In this document: piece by piece, positions 17,496 through 26,655 of the stretch
How positions within the stretch are numbered: position 1 is the first letter of the stretch
Layout: the number at the start of each line of letters is the position of its first letter
NCBI RefSeq assembly: GCF_019891545.1
Contig: NZ_JAHDIU010000010.1
Span: forward strand, 1 to 64,000
Direction of reading: 5' to 3'
DNA length: 64,000 bases
From: Flavobacterium coralii
GTDB taxonomy: Bacteria; Bacteroidota; Bacteroidia; Flavobacteriales; Flavobacteriaceae
The notes under the pieces: model-generated
The model's input: only the letters and a program-made list of their open reading frames with translations
What the model was told of the DNA's origin: nothing
The model's database searches: none
Program-made: the position numbers and the translations under genes

Positions 17496-18506
17496 TCATT
17501 TCACTATTGTTGCCTTTTGGAATGCAGATGGTGAATAGAGTTTTTTATAAAAATTGATAACGTTGTCGGATTTTTTTAAATTTTTTAATAATGAATATTT
17601 TTCAATTAATGGCTTGAACTTTGTTGATCCATATTCTGAAAGACAGTTAAAAAATAGCCATCCTAATTCACCGTCAGATAATTGACTTCGAATGATACTT
17701 GTGTAAGAATATTTAATTTCATAATCACTTTCGAAATCTTCAGAAAATTTCTTTTCATCAATAAGTTTTATTAGTCGATATAAATTTCGAAAATAGTGAC
17801 CAAAATCAGCATTAAACCTTCCATACACTAACTTGTATATTGAGTTTAACCTACTATCTACAATATTATCGGATATTAAAATTTTTTCAACTTCAATATT
17901 CGGAATATCTTCTAATAGTTTATTAAATTTACTTAATTCACTCTCACTTTTATAATATTTTAATGGTATATGGTTTTTGAAAATTAAGTCGTCCTCAATA
18001 AGGCTATGAAGAAATTTGTTCCCGAATTCAAAAACATCTCTCGAATGGTGGATGATTTCTTCTGATATTTCATTATAATAATCTTCGTATACAATATTAT
18101 TCCTAAAATAATGGTCTAAATGATCATTACCTTTGATTAGTCTAATCGTTTCAAAATCAATATTTTCTATTATTTGGTGATGTATTGATAGTAGATTAAA
18201 AAAAGTATTTTCGAAATTTTGCCTATAATCAGTTTGCCTTTGCTCCTCAAACTGCTCTTGGATTAGTGAGTTTGCTTTAATTTGTGCTTTCAAAGCAAGG
18301 TATACTAGGATTGCCCCGAAAAAACTCAAAAATGGCGCGGTAACTCCCCCAATTGTATCTCCAATTTGCCCAGTCTTATCAAATGATATTGCTCCCCAAG
18401 TAGTGGTAAACAGTAGTGGAAGTAAAAAAATCATTATACCTACAATAAGAAAAATGAGGATTTCTCTTTTGTCCAAATTGAATTTTTGATTAGGCTCGTT
18501 TTTCAT
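17496..18506 (-). CDS. AbiC-like putative phage abortive infection protein
   Basis: The 336-residue protein has two N-terminal membrane helices, at about residues 14-34 and 56-72, followed by a long helical cytoplasmic part. The segments GQIGDTIGGVTAPFLSFFGA, FENTFFNLLSIHHQ, GHYFRNLYRLIK and LSDGELGWLFFNCLS match what I know of the putative AbiC family (putAbiC), named after a lactococcal abortive infection protein. The gene is visibly more AT-rich than its neighbours (near 22-30% GC in places), suggesting horizontal gain. It stands alone between the carboxylase operon and a J-domain/KTSC gene, with no mobile element nearby. Function in phage defence is inferred from the family only. Confidence 0.8.
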   Translation of the reverse strand: MKNEPNQKFNLDKREILIFLIVGIMIFLLPLLFTTTWGAISFDKTGQIGDTIGGVTAPFLSFFGAILVYLALKAQIKANSLIQEQFEEQRQTDYRQNFENTFFNLLSIHHQIIENIDFETIRLIKGNDHLDHYFRNNIVYEDYYNEISEEIIHHSRDVFEFGNKFLHSLIEDDLIFKNHIPLKYYKSESELSKFNKLLEDIPNIEVEKILISDNIVDSRLNSIYKLVYGRFNADFGHYFRNLYRLIKLIDEKKFSEDFESDYEIKYSYTSIIRSQLSDGELGWLFFNCLSEYGSTKFKPLIEKYSLLKNLKKSDNVINFYKKLYSPSAFQKATIVK

Positions 18507-18572
18507 TTAGTAAGTTTTAGAGATTGCAATTTAACAATTTAGTTAATATTTAAATCAATCTTCTACCCCAAA

Positions 18573-18612
18573 ATAAAACACCCCAAACAGTTTCATGCAT
18601 GGGGGGCTTTAT
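18573..18612 (-). terminator. Possible weak terminator of the J-domain/KTSC gene
   Basis: On the reverse strand AAAGCCCC can pair with GGGGTGTTTT across a loop of about 20 bases, followed by a T-rich stretch. The pairing is imperfect. Confidence 0.35.
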
Positions 18613-18631
18613 AATTCTTTACAAAGGCTAA

Positions 18632-19084
18632 TTAAACCTCCGCCACTATTTTAACGGCACTGCGGTACAGGTAGGTGCCATAAATATGCCTGCGGGCAAA
18701 ACGTGCTGGCGACTCAGCATTTATCATTTTTATATAGGTGTTTTTGGGCACACCAAAATACTCGTAGCAGCTACCATCAACAAAGTTTATGTACAGCACC
18801 TGGTTGTCCATATAAAAGTCGAGTATGCCGCTGGTGGTTGTGGTCTTGGTATATTCCGCTTTGGTCTTATCCAGTGTTTCAGGGGCAACGCTTACCAAAA
18901 AGTGGTAGGCTTCAATAATCGCCTTGCTTTGCTCTTCTGCGGCACGCGCTTCCTCATCGGTAGTGCAGGTGTCCGGGTGGCATTCCTTCATGCTGTTCCT
19001 GTAAATGGTCTTCAGCTCCTTTAAAGTGGCTGCCTTGGTAACGTTGAGCAGCTTGCGATACTCAACAATTTTTTTCATGTTCAT
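18632..19084 (-). CDS. J-domain and KTSC-domain protein
   Basis: The 150-residue protein has an N-terminal J-like domain (YRKLLNVTKAATLKELKTIY) with the HPD motif at H36-P37-D38, which would contact a DnaK-type chaperone. The C-terminal part, from about residue 88, matches the KTSC fold, first seen at the C-terminus of some lysyl-tRNA synthetases (INFVDGSCYEYFGVP, SPARFARRHIYGTY). KTSC proteins may bind nucleic acid; the exact role is unknown. Starts at residue 1 (ATG) or residue 3 (ATG) are both possible. A -7 box and a hairpin precede it, so it has its own promoter downstream of umuD. Confidence 0.8.
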   Translation of the reverse strand: MNMKKIVEYRKLLNVTKAATLKELKTIYRNSMKECHPDTCTTDEEARAAEEQSKAIIEAYHFLVSVAPETLDKTKAEYTKTTTTSGILDFYMDNQVLYINFVDGSCYEYFGVPKNTYIKMINAESPARFARRHIYGTYLYRSAVKIVAEV

Positions 19085-19098
19085 ATACTCCGTGTTAT

Positions 19099-19121
19099 AA
19101 CTGCCTGTTTATATGGCAGTT
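19099..19121 (-). promoter_or_regulatory. Hairpin in the leader of the J-domain/KTSC gene
   Basis: A perfect 7-bp stem AACTGCC / GGCAGTT with a 9-base loop lies between the -7 box and the start codon. No T run follows, so it is more likely a leader element than a terminator. Confidence 0.4.
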
Positions 19122-19135
19122 TGGCTTAAAGGGCG

Positions 19136-19143
19136 CAAATGTA
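19136..19143 (-). promoter_or_regulatory. -7 promoter box for the J-domain/KTSC gene
   Basis: Reverse-strand TACATTTG is an exact TAnnTTTG match, 51 bases before the start codon. Confidence 0.5.
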
Positions 19144-19181
19144 CAATTATAATCGGTTAGATTGGTGTTAAATCTGTTGGC

Positions 19182-19628
19182 TTACAGTGATTTAATTACA
19201 AACGTTACAATACCCCAAACGCTAAACTGGCTGTTTTCGGTTACGGGTAGCGGGGGGTAAGCAGGGTTTTCGGGCATCAGGTACAATTCGCCTTTTTCCA
19301 ATTTTAGGCGCTTAACGGTAAACTCGCCGTCTATCAGGCAAATGGCTATTTTGCCGTTGGCGGGTTCCAGGCTGCGGTCGGTTACCAGTATGTCGCCATC
19401 ATCTATTCCCGCATCACGCATCGAGTGCCCGTCGGCTTTAATATAAAACGTGGTGTGCGGATGCTTTGCCACATACTTGTTCAGGTCTATGGTGTACTCC
19501 ATAAAATCGAGCGCCGGCGAGGGGAAGCCCGCCTTAACGCCTACCGGCACAAACGGAAGCCGGAGCGTGTTCTCTGTTTCAGGCTTAAAAAAGGTAAGCC
19601 CGGGGCTGTGTAGTTTTTTTACCTGCAT
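19182..19628 (-). CDS. umuD: UmuD-like S24 peptidase (DNA polymerase V autoproteolytic subunit)
   Basis: The 148-residue protein has the LexA/UmuD fold. The probable self-cleavage site is A33-G34 (KAGFPSP), and the serine-lysine dyad is S69 (GHSMRDAGI) and K106 (TVKRL). After cleavage UmuD' joins UmuC in error-prone polymerase V. Here umuD is the second gene: its start overlaps the end of umuC by 10 bases, the reverse of the E. coli order. No lexA gene is seen in the window. Confidence 0.93.
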   Translation of the reverse strand: MQVKKLHSPGLTFFKPETENTLRLPFVPVGVKAGFPSPALDFMEYTIDLNKYVAKHPHTTFYIKADGHSMRDAGIDDGDILVTDRSLEPANGKIAICLIDGEFTVKRLKLEKGELYLMPENPAYPPLPVTENSQFSVWGIVTFVIKSL

Positions 19629-20890
19629 TTTGCTGTGGGTATATCGTTAATATCGGTAGTATAGCGTGGTGAGCGCATTTCCTGCTTCATGTCCCATGTC
19701 TTGTCGGCCTGCGCCCCGAAGCGTATTATGCGCGTACCCATTTTGCCGTTGGTGTTGTCTATGGCGCGCATCAGGGCGTTGTGCCTCGGGTTTTCGTCTA
19801 TAAACAGGTTAAACTGCTTACTGCCCTGCGGAATCAGCCCCGTTACAATTACGCCTGCCTTTTTAAACCGGCGGGTGTCGGTACTTTCCATAATTTCCTT
19901 CAGTAGCTGTATGGCGGCGGTATTTATGGTAATGGCACTCTGTGTGGCATAGGGCAGCGTAACGGCTCGGCTGTGGTGGTATTTTATGTCTTCTATACGA
20001 TGTTTATCTGCCACCAGCATGGCAATTACCGTATGGCAGAGCGAACCCTGCTTGCGGAGTTTCTCGGCGGTTACTGTGGCAAAGGTAGATACACGCTCGC
20101 GGATGAGGTCATAATCTTCTAACTGTTTCGGGAAGCTGCGGGTGGTGGCAATGCTTTTCTTTACCTCGGTTATCGGATCGGGTTCCAGCACCGGCAGACC
20201 TTCGAGTTCCATTTTTAGCCGCATGCCGATAACGCCCATTTCACGTTTTATCCAGCCGTCCATTTGCGGCTGAATAAAGTCATAGGCTGTTTTTACATTG
20301 CGTGCCTCAAGCCTTCGGGCATACCGCCGCCCAATGCCCCAGACATCGCCTATCTTTATCCACTTGAGGGCTTTTATGCGTTTTTCTTCGGTATCGATTA
20401 CATACGTGCCTCTTGTTTTTTCCATGAACTTTTTGGCTATCCTGTTGGCGACTTTGCTCAGTACGCGGGTAGGGGCTATGCCCACGCATATGGGCAGGCT
20501 GAGTTGTTTTAGCACCCTTTCGCGCATCTGCATACCGTAGTCATGGTAATTGGCTATGGGTATGCCTTCAAGATTAAGAAAAGATTCATCAATGCTATAC
20601 CTTTCTACATTGGGGGTAAATTCTTCCATTATACCCATCACGCGGCTGCTCATATCGCCGTAGAGCGAGTAGTTGCTTGAAAATACTTTTACACCATTTT
20701 TCTTTAACTGTTCGCGAATTTTAAATTCAGGTGATGCCATGCCTATGCCGAGTGCCTTTGCTTCTTCTGAACGCGAAATGATACAGCCATCGTTGTTGGA
20801 GAGTACCACAACGGGCTTGTTGTTCCACTCAGGCTGAAAAACCCTTTCGCAGGAAGCATAAAAATTATTACAGTCAATCAGGGCAAACAT
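19619..20890 (-). CDS. umuC: Y-family DNA polymerase V catalytic subunit
   Basis: The 423-residue protein starts MFALIDCNNFYASCERVF and has the catalytic carboxylates in D6 and in SIDESFL, the palm motifs VVVLSNNDGC and YSLYGDMS, and the helix-hairpin-helix region IGDVWGIGRRYARRLE. The C-terminal UmuC-type domain follows. It performs translesion synthesis. It is first in the umuC-umuD pair, and a -7 box sits directly before its ATG, which would make the transcript almost leaderless. Confidence 0.95.
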   Translation of the reverse strand: MFALIDCNNFYASCERVFQPEWNNKPVVVLSNNDGCIISRSEEAKALGIGMASPEFKIREQLKKNGVKVFSSNYSLYGDMSSRVMGIMEEFTPNVERYSIDESFLNLEGIPIANYHDYGMQMRERVLKQLSLPICVGIAPTRVLSKVANRIAKKFMEKTRGTYVIDTEEKRIKALKWIKIGDVWGIGRRYARRLEARNVKTAYDFIQPQMDGWIKREMGVIGMRLKMELEGLPVLEPDPITEVKKSIATTRSFPKQLEDYDLIRERVSTFATVTAEKLRKQGSLCHTVIAMLVADKHRIEDIKYHHSRAVTLPYATQSAITINTAAIQLLKEIMESTDTRRFKKAGVIVTGLIPQGSKQFNLFIDENPRHNALMRAIDNTNGKMGTRIIRFGAQADKTWDMKQEMRSPRYTTDINDIPTAKCR

Positions 20891-20895
20891 AAGAG

Positions 20896-20903
20896 CAAAT
20901 ATA
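20896..20903 (-). promoter_or_regulatory. -7 promoter box for umuC-umuD
   Basis: Reverse-strand TATATTTG is an exact TAnnTTTG match ending 6 bases before the umuC ATG. No SOS-type operator is evident. Confidence 0.45.
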
Positions 20904-21018
20904 ATCAGTATGAGAAAATAATCTTATTAAACAATGATTAAAATATTATAGTCTTAAATCACTTAGTCGTTAAACAGGTACCAATGCTCAACTATATCTT
21001 TATATAATAGCTGATACC

Positions 21019-21060
21019 ATAAATACTAAGGGCTGCCATTTGGCAGCCCTTAGTATTTAT
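21019..21060 (-). terminator. Long perfect hairpin at the end of the nuo operon
   Basis: A 19-bp perfect inverted repeat with a 4-base loop starts 12 bases after the nuoN stop. Its core GGCTGCC / GGCAGCC is the same as in the bioB terminator. No long T run follows on the reverse strand, so it may act as a terminator or as a 3'-end stabiliser. Confidence 0.7.
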
Positions 21061-21071
21061 ATGTGTTTGTT

Positions 21072-22472
21072 TTATTTTATAAGATGTAGCACCGCATCAG
21101 GGTAAAGCCCTATTGCAAGGTTAAGCAGTATTGCGGCAACGGCAACAATACTGTATGATACCGGTACTTTTACGGCTTCGCCGGTTGCATCTTTGTTGTA
21201 CATAGCCAGTATAAGCTTAAAGTAGTAACCAACGCTGATAATCGAGTTGATCACGCCTGCTATAACAACATATACAAAACCGTTTTCAAGTACGTTTTCG
21301 AACAGGAAGAACTTACCGAAGAAGCCTGAGAATATTGGGATACCCGCCATAGAAAGCAGCGAGCAGGTAAGTACTGCAGCCATTAACGGGTTGGTTTTGC
21401 CAAGCCCGTTAAACTGGTAAACATCTTCATTTTCTTTACCTGAGGTTACATAAAGTATTACTGCAAAAGCTGCAATACCCGCAAGCGCATAGGCAGCGGC
21501 ATAATACAGCAGCACGCCTTTCATTACCATTGGGTTTAAGAACACCATAAGCATAAACCCGGCATGAGATATACCCGAAAAAGCCAGCATACGCTTCACG
21601 CTGTCCTGCTTTAATGCCATAAGGTTACCCACAGTCATGCTTAGTATCGAAACAATTATAATAATAGTGATGTATGCACCCGGAACAGTATGGTTAAGGT
21701 TACTCATCAGCTTAAAGAAGGCAGCCATAGCAGCAACTTTTGCCAGTGTACTCATGGTTGCGGTAGTTAGTGCAGGAGAACCCTGGTAAACATCCGGTGC
21801 CCAAAAATGGAATGGCACTGCGGCTATTTTAAACAGCAGTCCTATACTAAGCATTACTATACCCATAAAGAACCAGCCCGGCAGGTTACCTGTAAGCACG
21901 GCTGCATATATGGCGGTATTATCAAATGAACCTGTAGCGCCATATATAAGCGCTATACCAAATAATAGTATGCCCGATGCAAATGCACCCATAAGGAAGT
22001 ATTTCATACCTGCCTCGTTACTTTTTATGTTCTTTGGCTCGCTTGCGGCAAGTACATATAATGCTATAGAAAGCACTTCTATACCCAAAAAGAACATGGC
22101 AAGGTTCCCGAACGATACCATTGCTACAGCGCCTGCAAGCAGGAACAGCTTTATGGCAACAAAGTCAGATAATTTTGCTTTATGGTTTTTATGGAATTCA
22201 GGTGTAAGGGCAACAAGGAATATAGTCAATACTATAAACAATCCGGTAAACGCCATGGCGTAGCTGTTGTTTACAATCATGTTGTTGTAAAATGCTTCAG
22301 TACGCTCTGTATTTGCACTATCAAGCCCAAGCCCAAAATAATCATTTACGGTAAGGCCAAGTATTGCCATAAGCCCTATAATAGTAACGGGTACTATGGC
22401 TTTCCTGAGGTTGAAAATTTCAGCTATAAGGCAAACAATCCCTAATCCCGCAATAGCTATTAATGTGTTCAT
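21072..22472 (-). CDS. nuoN: NADH-quinone oxidoreductase subunit N
   Basis: The 466-residue Mrp-antiporter-like membrane subunit of complex I helps pump protons. About 14 hydrophobic helices are visible. The family core FKIAAVPFHFWAPDVYQGSP and the conserved lysines in the SPALTTATMSTLAKVAAM region are present, as is VKRMLAFSGISHAGFM. It is the last gene of the nuo operon, 13 bases after nuoM, and is followed by a hairpin. Confidence 0.96.
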   Translation of the reverse strand: MNTLIAIAGLGIVCLIAEIFNLRKAIVPVTIIGLMAILGLTVNDYFGLGLDSANTERTEAFYNNMIVNNSYAMAFTGLFIVLTIFLVALTPEFHKNHKAKLSDFVAIKLFLLAGAVAMVSFGNLAMFFLGIEVLSIALYVLAASEPKNIKSNEAGMKYFLMGAFASGILLFGIALIYGATGSFDNTAIYAAVLTGNLPGWFFMGIVMLSIGLLFKIAAVPFHFWAPDVYQGSPALTTATMSTLAKVAAMAAFFKLMSNLNHTVPGAYITIIIIVSILSMTVGNLMALKQDSVKRMLAFSGISHAGFMLMVFLNPMVMKGVLLYYAAAYALAGIAAFAVILYVTSGKENEDVYQFNGLGKTNPLMAAVLTCSLLSMAGIPIFSGFFGKFFLFENVLENGFVYVVIAGVINSIISVGYYFKLILAMYNKDATGEAVKVPVSYSIVAVAAILLNLAIGLYPDAVLHLIK

Positions 22473-22485
22473 TTTATATCTTGGC

Positions 22486-23928
22486 TTAATTTATCGGGTT
22501 AATGTTCAGTAATACCTTTTGTAAGGCAGGTGTCAAAAAGTCTATTATCGGTTTTGGGTACAGACCGAAAAAGATCAGTATGGCAATAATGATTATGAAT
22601 GTAAAGCCTTCGCCAAATGTAACATCTGCAAATACTTTACCTCCTTTATCGCCAAGCATAACCTGCTGAAACATCCTCAGCATATAAAAAGCACCCAGTA
22701 TAATAGTAGTACCGCCCAATACTGCCAGCCATATATTGGCCTGCGCAAGGCTGTATAATAGTTCAAATTCACCAATAAAGTTAAAAGTTGTAGGCAATGC
22801 TACCGATGCCATTACCAGTATCATGAACATACTGGCAAATTTAGCAGCCTGTATCCTTATACCGCCCATTTCTGAAATTTCTTCGGTGCCATACCTGCGC
22901 GATATGATCTCTGCGGCATAAAACAATCCTACAACCACAAAGCCGTGAGCAATCATTTGCAGAAACGCACCACGAAGCCCATCAAGCGTAAGCGTATAAG
23001 CGCCCGCTGCAATAAGCCCAACGTGTGCAAGAGATGAGTAGGCAAGCAGTTTTTTAAGGTTGGTTTGCTTAAGCGCAAGTACAGAGCCATATATAACACC
23101 CGCAACGCAAAGCGCTATAAAAAAGTACTTGTACTCGTTAGCGGCGTTTGGTGCAATAGGCAACTGCCACCTTACAATACTGTATAGTGCCATTTTAAGC
23201 ATGATACCTGATAGCAGCATGGTACCCGCAGCAGGTGCTTTCTGGTACACATTAGCCTGCCATGTGTGGAAAGGTATAACCGGGATTTTTATCGCATAAG
23301 CCAAAAAGAAGCAAAGGAATATCAACAGCTCTTCTGTTTTACTCAACTGAATATTGTAAAGGTGGATATCAAGGAAATCGCCTGCTTTTGTGTACAGGTA
23401 TATAAACGCTACAAGCATAAAAAGCGACCCTGCAAAAGTGTAGATAAAGAATTTAACCACATCTTTTTTCCTGGTTTCGGCATCGCCGCTGCCCCAGCGC
23501 AGTGCAATAAAATATATTGGTATTAATGATAATTCCCAGAATATGTAATAAACCATGCCATCTACCGCAAGGAAAGTACCTGCCATTGCAAATGCCATGA
23601 AAAGTATAAGCGCATAAAAAGCCCTGCTTTTTGGGAAAAGGTTTCCAAAAGAGGTAAGTACTATAATTGGCGTTAGCGCAGTGGTAAGTAAAACCATTGA
23701 TAACGACATGCCGTCTGCCTGAAAGCCTAATATTACCCGTGGGTTGCTTATCCATTTATGGGCATAACTTACGCCTTCGCCCAAATTGTAACGGTAAATT
23801 ACATAAAGGGTTGCCGCAAATGCTGCCGTACTGAAAATCAATGCAGCCCTGGAGGCCCATTTATCGCCGACAAAGTAGGTAGCAGCCGCCCCGAACAGTA
23901 AAGTAATAAGTATAAAAGATACGTCCAT
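22486..23928 (-). CDS. nuoM: NADH-quinone oxidoreductase subunit M
   Basis: The 480-residue antiporter-like complex I subunit has the catalytic Glu segment YIFWELSLIPIYFI, then KIPVIPFHTWQANVYQKAPA and LKKLLAYSSLAHVGLI. About 14 membrane helices are visible. It lies 10 bases downstream of nuoL. Confidence 0.97.
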   Translation of the reverse strand: MDVSFILITLLFGAAATYFVGDKWASRAALIFSTAAFAATLYVIYRYNLGEGVSYAHKWISNPRVILGFQADGMSLSMVLLTTALTPIIVLTSFGNLFPKSRAFYALILFMAFAMAGTFLAVDGMVYYIFWELSLIPIYFIALRWGSGDAETRKKDVVKFFIYTFAGSLFMLVAFIYLYTKAGDFLDIHLYNIQLSKTEELLIFLCFFLAYAIKIPVIPFHTWQANVYQKAPAAGTMLLSGIMLKMALYSIVRWQLPIAPNAANEYKYFFIALCVAGVIYGSVLALKQTNLKKLLAYSSLAHVGLIAAGAYTLTLDGLRGAFLQMIAHGFVVVGLFYAAEIISRRYGTEEISEMGGIRIQAAKFASMFMILVMASVALPTTFNFIGEFELLYSLAQANIWLAVLGGTTIILGAFYMLRMFQQVMLGDKGGKVFADVTFGEGFTFIIIIAILIFFGLYPKPIIDFLTPALQKVLLNINPIN

Positions 23929-23938
23929 CAGGTAATGA

Positions 23939-25819
23939 TTATTTTAAGAAAATATAAGCTATAACAGAGCACATGCCCAGTACAAATATCAGCAGGTAAA
24001 AGCCTACGCTTCCGTTTTGTATGTACCTGCCCTGCGCCCCTATAAGTGTGGCGGCACGGCCCAGCCCAAATACGAAGCCGCTAATGGCTGCCTCGGTAAC
24101 ATTTTTAAAGAAGCTGCCTATGGCATAAATAGGCTTGACTATAACAGCCATATATATTTCATCTACATAAAACTTGTTATATACCACTTTTGTGAATCCT
24201 GTAATCTCGCTGTCCTGTGGCGGTACCTGCGCTTTACTGATGTATTTGGTGTAAGCAAGGCCTATACCTATAAGCGCACCCACAACGGCAATGCCCATAA
24301 GCATATACTCGGTAGTACCAAGCGCATGGTGTTGTGCCGGGTTAGCAATTACCGGTGCAAGGTAGTGGTTTAGCCAGCTGCTGCCCGGCAGGCTTATAGC
24401 GCCACCCACTAATGCCAGTATAGCAAGGACTATAAGTGGGAACGTTATCAACCCCGGCGATTCGTGCAGGTGGTGTTTTTGCTCCTCTGTACCTCTGAAG
24501 TCTTTGTAGAAGGTAAGGAATACCAGGCGGAACATATAAAATGCTGTCATTATAGAAGCTAATGAGCCTATTATCCACAATACTTTATCGTGATGAAAGG
24601 CAGTCATTAAAATTTCATCTTTAGAGAAGAAGCCCGAGAAAGGCGGCAATCCCGAAATGGCAAGTGTAGAAATCATAAAGGTGGCAAAGGTAATGCCCAT
24701 AACCTTTTTAAGTCCGCCCATGTTGCGCATATCCTGTTCACCATGCATAGCATGTATAACCGAACCTGAACCAAGGAACAAACATGCTTTAAAGAAAGCG
24801 TGTGTTATCACATGAAAAACAGCAACCTCATAAGCACCAAAGCCAAGTGCCATGAACATGAGCCCTAACTGCGATACGGTAGAGTAAGCAAGTACTTTTT
24901 TAATGTCGTTTTGCGCAAGGCCAATGGTTGCCGCCATTAGTGATGTAATGGCACCTACAATGGCTATAATATGCTGGATATCCGGAGTAAGGTCGAAAAC
25001 AAAGTTTAGCCTTGTTATCATGAAGATACCGGCCGTAACCATGGTTGCAGCGTGTATGAGCGCCGATACCGGTGTTGGCCCCGCCATTGCATCGGGCAGC
25101 CATGTATAAAGCGGTATTTGCGCACTTTTACCACATGCACCAATAAACAGGCACAGGGCAGCTATACCAAGCCATGCCATATCTATATCTGCTTCACCGC
25201 TTGCAATAATGTTGCGTATATCATTATACTCAACGCTGTGGAAAAGATAGCCTATAATAAAGATACCGATTAAGAAACCTAAGTCACCAATACGGTTCAT
25301 GATGAAGGCTTTTTTAGCAGCGTCGTTATATTCCTGTTTCTTATACCAAAAGCCGATAAGCAGGTAAGAGCAAAGCCCTACGCCTTCCCAACCGATGAAC
25401 ATAATAAGCAGGTTGCTGCCCATAACCAGTATCATCATGAATAATACGAACAGGTTCAGGTAAGCAAAGAACTTATGGATGTTCTCATCATCATGCATAT
25501 AGCTGATAGAGTAGATGTGTATTAGCGTACCAATACCGGTAACAAACATCAGCCATAGTAAAGAAAGCTGGTCGAGCTGGAAACCGAAATTAATGTCGAA
25601 GTTTACCATTTTCATCCAGGTGTACAGGTTAACCATTACAGGCTCTCCGGTATTATTTACCTGAAGGAAGAAAAACAGGGTTACAGCAAACGATACGGCA
25701 ACAGCAAGCGAGCCAAGAGTCCCAGAAAGATTACCGCTAAGTTTTTTCCCTGCAAATATGTTGATTAAAAACCCGGCTAAGGGCGCTAATAGTAGTAGTA
25801 ATGCCAAATTTGTCTCCAT
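23939..25819 (-). CDS. nuoL: NADH-quinone oxidoreductase subunit L
   Basis: The 626-residue protein is the distal antiporter-like subunit of complex I. It has the Glu motif FIGWEGVGLCSYLLIGFWY, then SAQIPLYTWLPDAMAGPTPV, and ends in a C-terminal amphipathic part and final helix that fit the long lateral arm of NuoL. It is 6 bases downstream of nuoK. Confidence 0.97.
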   Translation of the reverse strand: METNLALLLLLAPLAGFLINIFAGKKLSGNLSGTLGSLAVAVSFAVTLFFFLQVNNTGEPVMVNLYTWMKMVNFDINFGFQLDQLSLLWLMFVTGIGTLIHIYSISYMHDDENIHKFFAYLNLFVLFMMILVMGSNLLIMFIGWEGVGLCSYLLIGFWYKKQEYNDAAKKAFIMNRIGDLGFLIGIFIIGYLFHSVEYNDIRNIIASGEADIDMAWLGIAALCLFIGACGKSAQIPLYTWLPDAMAGPTPVSALIHAATMVTAGIFMITRLNFVFDLTPDIQHIIAIVGAITSLMAATIGLAQNDIKKVLAYSTVSQLGLMFMALGFGAYEVAVFHVITHAFFKACLFLGSGSVIHAMHGEQDMRNMGGLKKVMGITFATFMISTLAISGLPPFSGFFSKDEILMTAFHHDKVLWIIGSLASIMTAFYMFRLVFLTFYKDFRGTEEQKHHLHESPGLITFPLIVLAILALVGGAISLPGSSWLNHYLAPVIANPAQHHALGTTEYMLMGIAVVGALIGIGLAYTKYISKAQVPPQDSEITGFTKVVYNKFYVDEIYMAVIVKPIYAIGSFFKNVTEAAISGFVFGLGRAATLIGAQGRYIQNGSVGFYLLIFVLGMCSVIAYIFLK

Positions 25820-25825
25820 CAGGCG

Positions 25826-26146
25826 TTATCCTTTTAGTTTCTTTAAGTTATCGATATCAATGTTACTGATGTTTCTGTACACAGCTACCAGTATGGCAAG
25901 CCCTACGGCTACCTCGGCTGCTGCAACCGCCATAGAGAAGAACACGAAAACCTGCCCTGCGGCATCCTGGTGGTAAGTAGAAAAAGCTACCAGCAAAAGG
26001 TTAACGGCATTCAGCATAATTTCTATAGACATGAACATTACAATGGCATTCCTCCTGTAAAGAACCCCAAAGGCACCCACACAAAACAATAATGCAGAAA
26101 GGTATATATAATTGTCGATGCCTATCTCCTGTAAGATATTTTCCAT
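25826..26146 (-). CDS. nuoK: NADH-quinone oxidoreductase subunit K
   Basis: The 106-residue protein has three membrane helices. The two conserved intramembrane glutamates of the family are present at E42 (SIEIMLNAVN) and E78 (AAAEVAVGLAI), with the same 36-residue spacing as in E. coli. It forms part of the proton path of complex I. One base separates it from nuoJ. Confidence 0.96.
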   Translation of the reverse strand: MENILQEIGIDNYIYLSALLFCVGAFGVLYRRNAIVMFMSIEIMLNAVNLLLVAFSTYHQDAAGQVFVFFSMAVAAAEVAVGLAILVAVYRNISNIDIDNLKKLKG

Positions 26147-26147
26147 A

Positions 26148-26654
26148 TTAGTTGTTGATGTGTTCTTTTTTAGACAATAGTACTGCCCCTATCATTGATA
26201 CCAGCAACAACACAGAGGCAAACTCAAACGGAACCATATAGTCGTTAAGCAATACCTGCCCCAGCACTTTTATAGACTGGTAGTCTTCTCCTGATACTTC
26301 ATAAGTATATCCTGTTTGCTGTGCTTTTATGAAAGCGGCAAGCAATACAAGCGCTACAAGGCAAAATGATATAACAGCCGCAAGCCGCGACCATAGGGTT
26401 TTATTTTTTTCGTCTTCCTTATTCAAGTTCATGAGCATTATCGTAAAGAGCATCAATATCATGATAGCTCCCGAATATACTATAATGTGTACTATAGCAA
26501 GGAATTGTGCGTTGAACATAAGATAATGCCCGGCAATAGAGAAAAAGCAAAGCACAAGGTAGATAGCGCTGTGAATAGGGTTTTTACTGAAGATGGTTAA
26601 AAACGCAGTCGCTAAGGTAAAGGCCGATAAAATATAGAATAATGTTGTTATCAT
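26148..26654 (-). CDS. nuoJ: NADH-quinone oxidoreductase subunit J
   Basis: The 168-residue membrane subunit has five hydrophobic helices. The conserved FSKNPIHSAIYLVLCF and the pi-bulge region VHIIVYSGAIMILMLF match NuoJ. It is one base downstream of nuoI. Confidence 0.96.
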   Translation of the reverse strand: MITTLFYILSAFTLATAFLTIFSKNPIHSAIYLVLCFFSIAGHYLMFNAQFLAIVHIIVYSGAIMILMLFTIMLMNLNKEDEKNKTLWSRLAAVISFCLVALVLLAAFIKAQQTGYTYEVSGEDYQSIKVLGQVLLNDYMVPFEFASVLLLVSMIGAVLLSKKEHINN

Positions 26655-26655
26655 A

